Assembly: GCA_002792395.1 (NCBI GenBank)
Contig: PFOG01000209.1
Span: 1 to 6,643, forward strand
From: Candidatus Portnoybacteria bacterium CG_4_10_14_0_2_um_filter_44_20
GTDB taxonomy: Bacteria > Patescibacteriota > Minisyncoccia > Portnoybacterales > GCA-002795985
Direction: 5' to 3'
Length of the DNA stretch: 6,643 nt
Shown here: positions 1 to 5,436 of the stretch, one piece after another
How the letters are laid out: every line of letters begins with the position of its first letter
How positions within the stretch are numbered: position 1 is the stretch's first letter
Notes under the pieces: model-generated
What the model was told of the DNA's origin: nothing
The model's database searches: none
What the model saw: only the letters and a program-made list of their open reading frames with translations
Translations under genes and position numbers: made by a program

Positions 1-6
1 TAATAA

Positions 7-40
7 TAGGTTAAATTACTTACAGTTATTTGAAAACCTA
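7..40 (+). promoter_or_regulatory. Leader dyad upstream of aor
   Basis: TAGGTT at 7-12 is the exact reverse complement of AACCTA at 35-40. Inside it, AAAT (13-16) can pair with ATTT (28-31), leaving a three-base bulge (32-34) and an 11-base loop. The dyad ends six bases before the Shine-Dalgarno site, so it could be an operator or a weak leader hairpin. The arms are short and AT-rich, so chance is a real alternative. The aor promoter itself is not clear in these 57 bases and may lie partly outside the window. Confidence 0.22.
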
Positions 41-46
41 AAAAAT

Positions 47-51
47 GGAGG
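47..51 (+). promoter_or_regulatory. Shine-Dalgarno site of aor
   Basis: GGAGG lies six bases before the ATG at 58 and decides this start. ATGs at 45 and 54 are out of frame with the long gene and are not at a suitable distance from the site. Confidence 0.8.
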
Positions 52-57
52 ATATGG

Positions 58-2211
58 ATGAAAACTATTAAATTAACCGAAATCGTTCAAAAGAAATACT
101 TGCGCCAAAAGATAAAACATGGATATGCTGGTCAAACTTTGCACGTCGATATATCCGCCAGGCAGCCGGATAAAAAAATAGAGTTTAGAGAAGTTACCGA
201 GAAAATGAAAGAAATTTTTACCGGCGGCAAAGGATTTTGTCTTTCCATTCTCTGGCGGTTGGTAAACGGGTGGACAAAATGGGATGGGGCGGATAACGCG
301 CTTTGCGTCGCTCCTGGTCCTTTGGGCGGGCTGACAACTTGCCCGGGCGCCGGCAAAAGTATTGTGACAGCCATTTCTCCTTTGACCGGCTCGGTAGTCG
401 ACTCCAATGTCGGCGGCCATTTCGGGCCATTCCTGAAATTCGCCGGCTTCGACGCCTTAAGCGTTCAAGGAAAATCCGATAAAGACACTGTCGTTTTTAT
501 TGATGGCATCACCGGGCAGATTCAGATTTTTCAGGTCAGCGGTTTACCGAGAGATGCTTATCAAATCTCTGATGTCTTAACGCATCATTTTGGCGAAGGG
601 AAGCCGCGCAATATTTCGGTTATCACCGCCGGTCCGGGCGCTAAAAATACCAGAATGGGCTGTTTGAACTTTTCCTGGTTTGATTTTAAGCGCCAGATAG
701 TCCGTTATAAACAGGCGGGTCGGGGCGGCTTGGGTACGGTTTTTGCCGATAAGGGATTGAAAGCAATCGTGGTTCGCTGGGATGCCAGCCGTCTGAACGA
801 AAATAATCCGGCCGATGGGCATAATTTAACCGAACTGACGCGCCGGCATACTCGCGAACTAATCGCGCTGGATCCGAAACAGAACGAGATGGCGACAGTT
901 GGTACTACCCACTTAGTGACAATTATGAATGATCACGACCTGATTCCTGTCCATAATTTTCAATTCGGTAGTCACCCCAGTGTGCCAAATCTTGGCGCGG
1001 AAGTTTTTCGGAAGATGTTTGACCCGGGTTACGACGGTTGTTGGATTGGTTGCGCCCTTGCCTGCGCGCATGGCATCAAAGATTTTGTGCCAACCAGCGG
1101 CCCATATAAGGGTAAAAAGGTTTTCGTTGACGGTCCGGAGTATGAAACGATTGCCGGTTGCGGTTCCAATCTTGGTATCTTTGACCCACGTTTCGTGGTC
1201 GAAATTAATTTTTACTGCGACGCCTACGGCCTCGACACTATTTCAGTCGGAACTTCGATCGCCTTCGCGATGGAATGTTTTGAGCGGGGGCTGATTGACG
1301 AATATAACACCGGCGGCATGAAATTACGTTTCGGCGACAAAAAGGCTGTTCTGGAATTATTGCATCAGATGGCGAAGGGCAGGGGATTCGGTGCTATCGT
1401 TGGCCAAGGCATCCGGCAAATGAAAAAAATGTTCGCCGCGAACTGTGGTGTGGATCGGCATCTACTGAAGGATATCGGGATGGAAGCCAAAGGCTTGGAA
1501 TTCAGCGAGTATATCACCAAAGAATCGCTGGCTCAGCAGGGCGGCTACGGCCTAGCGCTCAAGGGTGCGCAGCACGACGAAGCCTGGCTGATTTTTCTGG
1601 ATATGGTCCACAACTTTATGCCGACTTTCGAGAAGAAAGCCGAAGCTTTGCACTGGTTTCCGATGTGGCGGACCTGGTTTAGCCTGTGCGGCTTGTGCAA
1701 GTTGCCGTGGAACGACGTTGTGCCGGAGGGCAATAAAGAAACTCCGGAACCGGCCAAGGTGACGCAACACGTTAATTGGTATGCCCAGTATTTCAGCGCG
1801 CTGACCGGCAAAACGGTCACGCCCGAAGACCTGCTTTTGATGAGCGAGAGAGTTTATACCTTTCAGCGGTTGTTTAATTTAAAAATGGGTTTTGGCCGCC
1901 GCGAACACGACAGTCTCCCGTATCGCGCCATGGGGCCGGTGACCGTTGAGGAATACGAATCGCGAGCTGAACGTTATGACCGTCAGCTGGTCGAAAAATA
2001 CGGCGTTGACCTTATTGGAAAAAGCTTGACAGACAAAATTGCTCTCATGCGGAAATTTCGTGAAGCCGCCTATGAAGAACTCAAAAACGCGGTTTACAAA
2101 CGCCGCGGCTGGACCAACGACGGTATTCCGACGCTGGCATTAGTCCGGCGCTTAGGAATTGATTTTCCGGACGTCGTTGAACTGTTGCGGCAGAACAGAG
2201 TAACCGCATAG
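58..2211 (+). CDS. aor: Aldehyde:ferredoxin oxidoreductase family protein (W/Mo-bispyranopterin)
   Basis: Cytoplasmic AOR-family enzyme. The family converts aldehydes plus water to carboxylic acids, giving two electrons to ferredoxin, with a tungsten or molybdenum bispyranopterin and one [4Fe-4S] cluster. Visible family blocks: GGKGF (56-60); a GPLGG...SPLTGS...SNVGG...K-AGFDALSVQGK stretch (87-139); AGRGGLGTVFADKGLKAI (220-237); GPEYET (359-364); DAYGLD (388-393), matching the first DxxGLD pterin motif; KGLE (478-481); KGAQH (502-506), whose His fits the catalytic His of this family. Cluster ligands are probably C328, C332, C336 and C547. Oddities: spacing is C-x3-C-x3-C rather than the usual C-x2-C-x3-C, and the second DxxGLC motif reads SLCGLC (542-547), with Ser for Asp. 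At 717 residues it is longer than the 600-650 of archaeal AORs and nearer the roughly 700 of YdhV-like proteins. About 21 basic residues precede the usual GYxG start. The substrate and metal cannot be told from sequence. Confidence 0.93.
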   Translation: MKTIKLTEIVQKKYLRQKIKHGYAGQTLHVDISARQPDKKIEFREVTEKMKEIFTGGKGFCLSILWRLVNGWTKWDGADNALCVAPGPLGGLTTCPGAGKSIVTAISPLTGSVVDSNVGGHFGPFLKFAGFDALSVQGKSDKDTVVFIDGITGQIQIFQVSGLPRDAYQISDVLTHHFGEGKPRNISVITAGPGAKNTRMGCLNFSWFDFKRQIVRYKQAGRGGLGTVFADKGLKAIVVRWDASRLNENNPADGHNLTELTRRHTRELIALDPKQNEMATVGTTHLVTIMNDHDLIPVHNFQFGSHPSVPNLGAEVFRKMFDPGYDGCWIGCALACAHGIKDFVPTSGPYKGKKVFVDGPEYETIAGCGSNLGIFDPRFVVEINFYCDAYGLDTISVGTSIAFAMECFERGLIDEYNTGGMKLRFGDKKAVLELLHQMAKGRGFGAIVGQGIRQMKKMFAANCGVDRHLLKDIGMEAKGLEFSEYITKESLAQQGGYGLALKGAQHDEAWLIFLDMVHNFMPTFEKKAEALHWFPMWRTWFSLCGLCKLPWNDVVPEGNKETPEPAKVTQHVNWYAQYFSALTGKTVTPEDLLLMSERVYTFQRLFNLKMGFGRREHDSLPYRAMGPVTVEEYESRAERYDRQLVEKYGVDLIGKSLTDKIALMRKFREAAYEELKNAVYKRRGWTNDGIPTLALVRRLGIDFPDVVELLRQNRVTA

Positions 2212-2244
2212 ATAGCCGAATAAAAAAGTAAAAATAAATTAAAC

Positions 2245-2270
2245 GGCCACCCATCAAGGGTGGCCTTTTT
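2245..2270 (+). terminator. Intrinsic terminator between convergent genes
   Basis: An eight-base perfect stem, GGCCACCC (2245-2252) and GGGTGGCC (2258-2265), encloses a five-base loop and is followed by five T (2266-2270). It ends aor transcription. Read on the other strand, the same stem is followed by GTTTAATTTATTTTT, so it may also stop the tusA-side operon, whose last stop codon is at 2282. A single bidirectional terminator is inferred. Confidence 0.9.
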
Positions 2271-2281
2271 CGTTAGTTGGT

Positions 2282-2536
2282 TTATTCAGGTTTGATCTTT
2301 TCAAAGACGATTTTGAAATATTCTTCTTCTTCTTTCTCCTCTTCTACGGAGATGCTTTTTGCTTGCCACCCAAGAGCGGCGGCAGTGCGTTTGGTATTTT
2401 CTTTAGGCCCCTCTCTATTCGCATCCACCAGAACTACGATTTCTGCCAGATCGTCCGCGGTGCGGATCTTCTCCATGACACGCAGTACCGGTTCGGGGCA
2501 GGGGAGTCCACGAGTGTCAACATGATTTTTGGGCAC
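2282..2536 (-). CDS. TusA/YedF-family sulfurtransferase-like protein
   Basis: Small cytoplasmic protein of 84 residues, a full-length single TusA-fold domain. The signature is DTRGLPCPEP (7-16), the family's CPxP motif, with C13 as the expected persulfide-carrying cysteine. A later N-x-x-R-x-A-x-x-x-G-W pattern (47-57) is like YedF-type members, but no DsrE domain follows. Known members pass sulfur between cysteine desulfurases and acceptors (tRNA 2-thiouridine, molybdenum cofactor, sulfur metabolism); which applies here is unknown. The start is GTG, preceded by a good GAGAGGTGA site; the overlapping ATG two bases upstream is out of frame. The gene lies 46 bases after the OFOR gamma gene with no hairpin between, so it is probably the last gene of that operon. 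An acidic run (65-72, seven Glu and one Lys) precedes the last strand. Confidence 0.85.
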   Translation of the reverse strand: MPKNHVDTRGLPCPEPVLRVMEKIRTADDLAEIVVLVDANREGPKENTKRTAAALGWQAKSISVEEEKEEEEYFKIVFEKIKPE

Positions 2537-2542
2537 ATTCGT

Positions 2543-2551
2543 TCACCTCTC
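2543..2551 (-). promoter_or_regulatory. Shine-Dalgarno site of the tusA-like gene
   Basis: On the - strand GAGAGGTGA sits six bases before the GTG at 2536-2534. It supports GTG as the real start and shows that the last gene has its own ribosome entry, although the gap to the gamma gene is only 46 bases. Confidence 0.65.
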
Positions 2552-2582
2552 GTTTCTTTTTGATATTTTTTCAACCCACGCC

Positions 2583-3059
2583 TTAATTTTTTTCCCGTTC
2601 AACGCGTTTTTTGCCCAAGATATCTTGAATTGCCTTTTCCACGCTTTTGGTCGAAGGCACGGTGATTATTTTTTGGATGATTTTCAACATAAAAATATTC
2701 AGCGGAATTTCTTTGTCCTCGTTCTTTACTATGATAGGATGCTTTATTTTTATCGTTTTCGGAAAAGCGGCGTCGACCGAAACAATGCGGGTTTTTTCGG
2801 TGATTTTGTTCTTAACAAATTCAAGCGATTCATTGCGGGACAAGATAAAAATGTAGTCAGCTTTTTCTACCAGCGGATAAATTTGCGTTTCGTCGGCGAT
2901 TATCACTGATGCGATAACTTCTCCGCCCCGGGCCGCCGGCGTGTAACCGCATTTGCTATATGGCCAGTAACCGTCGTTGTAAGCCGCTTTGGCCAAAATA
3001 TCGCCCAAGGTCTGGACGCCTTGTCCGCCTTCGCCGACCAGCAGTATTTCCACTTTCAT
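2583..3059 (-). CDS. korC: 2-oxoacid:ferredoxin oxidoreductase, gamma subunit
   Basis: Gamma subunit (Pfam POR family) of a CoA-dependent 2-oxoacid oxidoreductase. In this enzyme class the gamma domain helps bind CoA next to the thiamine diphosphate site. The N-terminus has the glycine-rich GEGGQG turn (9-14) of a Rossmann-like strand-turn-helix, followed by CGYTPAARGGEV (37-48), which corresponds to the family's YGPE-x-RGG region; the RGG is kept and the residues before it differ. At 158 residues it is a little shorter than the usual 170-190, and it ends in a basic Lys/Arg tail. The ATG overlaps the beta-gene stop in an ATGA (3056-3059) and has an AAGGAGG site at 3066-3072, pointing to translational coupling. 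Substrate assignment follows the alpha and beta subunits; the korC symbol is by analogy. Confidence 0.88.
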   Translation of the reverse strand: MKVEILLVGEGGQGVQTLGDILAKAAYNDGYWPYSKCGYTPAARGGEVIASVIIADETQIYPLVEKADYIFILSRNESLEFVKNKITEKTRIVSVDAAFPKTIKIKHPIIVKNEDKEIPLNIFMLKIIQKIITVPSTKSVEKAIQDILGKKRVEREKN

Positions 3060-3886
3060 TGCTGGCCTCCTTTTTCGGTAAATCGCAGATAATCGATCAG
3101 GGTTTCGAATGTTCCCTGGGCCAGCTTACCGTTTTTGGCCAGCGGTGTCGGTTCGGAAGTGGACGACGCGATGTCTTCTTTCCTAATCAGCAGATCTTTC
3201 AGATATTCTTTCAGCTTCCCGGGATTTGGCATTTCGTTCTTCCGGCCGAAATGTGTCACGCAGGGAGAGATGAATTCGAAAAAAGAGAATCCCTCGTGTT
3301 TAAGCGTTTTGACAATCGCGTCGATTGTCGGATAAGGGCTCTTTCCGATCGGCATTGCCGGATACCGGCTAGCCATTGAACAACCGAGCGATAACACCAG
3401 CTTGATCAAGTCCAATGGTTGTTCGGGGTTGCCTTGCGGAGTGGTCGCGGTAATGGCGTTGCGCGGAGTTGTCGCTCCCGCCTGGCCGCCCGTCATGCCG
3501 TAGAGGAAATTATTAGCACAGAAAACCGAAAGATTGATGTTGCGTCTGACAGCGTGGACCAGATGGTTGGTGCCGATCGTCGCCAAGTCGCCGTCACCGC
3601 TGACAACGATTACTTTCAAATCCGGCCGGACTAATTTTATGCCGGTAGCAAAAGAAATCGGCCGGCCGTGAGTGGTGTGCAGAGTATCGGTTTTCAGATA
3701 ACGGTCGGTTATCCATCCGGCGCAGCCGATTCCCGAAACCGCCATAACTTGTTTTGGCTCAAGGCCGGTTTTTTCCAAGGCGCAGGCCAAGAGGCGCAGA
3801 ATTGTTCCGTATTGGCAACTGGGACAAAATTGAAGTGGCTGACCATTTTTTATCCATCTTAGCCAGTTAAGGTTTTTTTCTTTCAT
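3056..3886 (-). CDS. korB: 2-oxoacid:ferredoxin oxidoreductase, beta subunit (TPP-binding)
   Basis: Catalytic beta subunit that binds thiamine diphosphate and, in this subfamily, one [4Fe-4S] cluster. The TPP motif is GDGD (97-100) to NN (125-126), followed by YGMTGGQ (129-135). Expected cluster ligands are all present: C21 and C24 in FCPSCQYG, C55 in GIGCAGW, and C209 in SPCVTHFGRKN. HTTHGR (70-75), with the following ATGIKL, is the usual KorB block, and NHLVHAVRRNI (107-117) is also typical. At 276 residues the length is normal. The sequence resembles 2-oxoglutarate-type beta subunits more than pyruvate enzymes, but 2-oxoisovalerate or another 2-oxoacid cannot be excluded. The ATG overlaps the alpha-gene stop by four bases (ATGA, 3883-3886), with only a weak GGAGAAG 11 bases upstream, so coupling to alpha translation is likely. 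Confidence 0.94.
   Translation of the reverse strand: MKEKNLNWLRWIKNGQPLQFCPSCQYGTILRLLACALEKTGLEPKQVMAVSGIGCAGWITDRYLKTDTLHTTHGRPISFATGIKLVRPDLKVIVVSGDGDLATIGTNHLVHAVRRNINLSVFCANNFLYGMTGGQAGATTPRNAITATTPQGNPEQPLDLIKLVLSLGCSMASRYPAMPIGKSPYPTIDAIVKTLKHEGFSFFEFISPCVTHFGRKNEMPNPGKLKEYLKDLLIRKEDIASSTSEPTPLAKNGKLAQGTFETLIDYLRFTEKGGQQ
3066..3072 (-). promoter_or_regulatory. Shine-Dalgarno site of the gamma-subunit gene
   Basis: AAGGAGG on the - strand lies six bases before the ATG at 3059-3057, inside the last codons of the beta gene. It fixes the start within the ATGA overlap. Confidence 0.8.
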
Positions 3887-5265
3887 TGTCGCATCTTCTC
3901 CATGCAGGATTTGACGGCCGCCTGTATCGTTTTTGGTTCGATCGGCAATCCATCAGTTTGATTCAGGGGAATCGGGTCGTGGCAAACTTCCCGAATTAGA
4001 TGAATGAGTTGACCTTGATTCATCTCCGGCACGATTACTTTAGCCCGATGGGGGACAGCGTTTTCGATCTCTTTAAAGGGAAACGGCCAAAGCATTTTGA
4101 TAACGGCAGTACCGATTTTATTATCAAGTCCCAAATTGTAAACCGCTTTGGCAACGCTACGTGCCGTAAATCCGCAGGAAATAATTACAACTTTGTTTTC
4201 CGGATGACAGTTAATGTCGATTATCGGATGGCGGCCGATATTTTCCATTTTTTCCTTAAGACGATCAAGTAAATCCTGCTGTGCTTTTGGATCAGAAGCT
4301 GCTCGTAATCCATTGGAGTAATGAGTCGAGCCGGTTACGGTTAATTCTTGTCCGTCGCCGAAAATGGGAACCACGCGTTTAAAAACTCGTATCTCGCCTG
4401 GAATTTCAATCCGTTCTCGGAGGTGGGCGATAGTTTCGTCGGTCAGGATGATAACCGGAGTAAGATACATTTCGGCTAAATTAAAGGCCTTGATGGTCAG
4501 GTCGTAACATTCTTGGGCGTTGGTCGGCGCCAGAACAATTTTCGGCGAATCGCCGTGGCATCCCCAGATGGCCTGCATCAGATCGCCGAAAGCCGGACGC
4601 GTCGCCTGACCGGTGCTTGGCCCGGCCCGCTGGACGTTAATGATCACGCAAGGGGTGTCGGTCATAACCGCGTAACCGATATTTTCCTGCATCAATGAGA
4701 AGCCCGGACCGGAAGTTGCGGTCATCGATTTGACGCCGGTCTGCGAAGCGCCGATTATCGCGCCTACGGAACTGATCTCATCTTCCATCTGAATAAAAAT
4801 GCCAATGGACGTTTGCCCGAACTTTTTTACTATGTCCTGCATGATTTCTGATGCTGGCGTGATTGGATAGCCAGCATAAAATTGGCAACCGGCATCAAGA
4901 GCTCCTCGAACGCAAGCTCCATTACCAGAAATAAAATAAGGGCCGGGTTCTGATAAGCTTCTTTGAATGCTCCAACCAAGGCCAAATTTGCTAACTTCTC
5001 TAGACACTTGGCGGAGTAAGTTGGGCCTGCCCGCATTGCTACGCAAAGCGTTGCAGGCGGGAAACTGGATGGTTCCTTGGCGTTCTTTAGATTGTTCACC
5101 AAAGAGGATCGCGCCCTCGGGACAAAGTAATTGACAGAGTCCGCACTTGGAGCAGGCCTCTGCATTTAAAATTTCGCCCCTGGAGCCAAAGACTTTTTTA
5201 GGACAAAACTGTTCGCACCAGCCGCATTGTTTGCAGAGCTTTGGATTAATCTCGAGTTTGACCAC
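3883..5265 (-). CDS. korA: 2-oxoacid:ferredoxin oxidoreductase, ferredoxin-alpha fusion subunit
   Basis: First gene of the OFOR operon, 460 residues from a GTG start. Residues about 1-55 form a 2[4Fe-4S] ferredoxin domain with two CxxCxxCxxxCP motifs (C11, C14, C17, C21; C38, C41, C44, C48). A linker (about 56-108) follows, then a KorA-type alpha subunit: ISGNGACVRGAL (111-122), GYPITPASE (132-140, the family's 2-oxoacid-site YPITP), TSGPG (184-188), GPSTG (215-219), TGSTH (311-315) and LWPFP (392-396). Subunit delta, usually a separate ferredoxin-like protein, is therefore fused to alpha. The YPITP-S-E and LWPFP forms favour 2-oxoglutarate. GTG at 5265 is chosen because AAGGAG (5275-5280) lies nine bases before it; a TTG at 5301 would add 12 residues but has no ribosome site. 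The linker carries a DNA palindrome at residues 69-79. The gene ends in an ATGA overlap with beta. Confidence 0.93.
   Translation of the reverse strand: MVKLEINPKLCKQCGWCEQFCPKKVFGSRGEILNAEACSKCGLCQLLCPEGAILFGEQSKERQGTIQFPACNALRSNAGRPNLLRQVSREVSKFGLGWSIQRSLSEPGPYFISGNGACVRGALDAGCQFYAGYPITPASEIMQDIVKKFGQTSIGIFIQMEDEISSVGAIIGASQTGVKSMTATSGPGFSLMQENIGYAVMTDTPCVIINVQRAGPSTGQATRPAFGDLMQAIWGCHGDSPKIVLAPTNAQECYDLTIKAFNLAEMYLTPVIILTDETIAHLRERIEIPGEIRVFKRVVPIFGDGQELTVTGSTHYSNGLRAASDPKAQQDLLDRLKEKMENIGRHPIIDINCHPENKVVIISCGFTARSVAKAVYNLGLDNKIGTAVIKMLWPFPFKEIENAVPHRAKVIVPEMNQGQLIHLIREVCHDPIPLNQTDGLPIEPKTIQAAVKSCMEKMRQ
5030..5061 (-). repeat. Palindromic element inside the korA linker
   Basis: CCCGC (5030-5034) pairs with GCGGG (5057-5061). 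After a one-base bulge the stem continues inward for four pairs including one G-T, then a T-T mismatch, then four more pairs closing on an AAA loop (5045-5047). The stem falls entirely in the linker between the ferredoxin and alpha domains, encodes residues 69-79 (PACNALRSNAG) in frame, and is GC-rich against its surroundings. It looks like an inserted mobile palindrome of the kind known to enter genes in frame (Rickettsia palindromic elements are a precedent). Only one copy is in the window, so repeat status is inference. The full element may reach about 5005-5061. Confidence 0.5.
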
Positions 5266-5274
5266 TTCATTGTT

Positions 5275-5280
5275 CTCCTT
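5275..5280 (-). promoter_or_regulatory. Shine-Dalgarno site deciding the korA start
   Basis: AAGGAG on the - strand precedes the in-frame GTG at 5265 by nine bases. An ATG at 5270 is four bases from the site but out of frame, and it runs into a stop after about 30 codons. The TTG at 5301 lies upstream of the site. Confidence 0.65.
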
Positions 5281-5348
5281 TGTGGTGAGTTTACCGAACA
5301 ATTTTTTCAGAGTTGTGGTATTTTCAACGAACTTAGTTTGTATCTTTA

Positions 5349-5377
5349 TTTAAAGACTTTTTCCACCGACTTGTCAA
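5349..5377 (-). promoter_or_regulatory. Sigma-70-type promoter of the OFOR operon
   Basis: On the - strand a perfect -35 box TTGACA (5377-5372) is followed after 17 bases by TTTAAA (5354-5349), which matches the TATAAT consensus at four of six positions. Transcription would start near 5342, giving an untranslated leader of about 77 bases to the GTG at 5265. It lies between the terminator of the upstream gene and korA, as expected for an independent operon. No operator is evident. Confidence 0.7.
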
Positions 5378-5414
5378 CCTCGATGTGTGCTTTTTGTTGA
5401 GTTTGGTAAAACAA

Positions 5415-5436
5415 AACCCCCTCCAAAGGGGGGGTT
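5415..5436 (-). terminator. Intrinsic terminator of the hypothetical gene
   Basis: On the - strand AACCCCC and GGGGGTT form the outer stem, an inner pair of G-C base pairs closes a three-base loop with one bulged base, and TTGTTTT follows the stem (5408-5414). The TAA stop of the hypothetical gene (5437-5435) overlaps the first bases of the stem. It separates this gene from the OFOR promoter 38 bases further on. Confidence 0.8.

Noticed and set aside
45..71. Mini reading frame of eight codons (MEDMDENY) overlapping the aor start
   Set aside because: Its ATG overlaps the Shine-Dalgarno site itself and has no ribosome site of its own, so chance is more likely than a leader peptide.
980..1294. 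104-codon + strand frame inside aor
   Set aside because: The main frame here carries the AOR cluster cysteines and the DxxGLD motif, so the alternative frame is a shadow.
2529..3379. Open frames on the + strand opposite the gamma and beta genes (2529-2909 and 2960-3379)
   Set aside because: They lie antisense to genes with clear family motifs, have no recognisable domain, and are explained by the codon bias of the real strand.
4830..5165. 111-codon frame on the - strand inside korA
   Set aside because: It is out of frame with intact ferredoxin and KorA motifs and does not match a family, so it is a shadow and not evidence of a frameshift.
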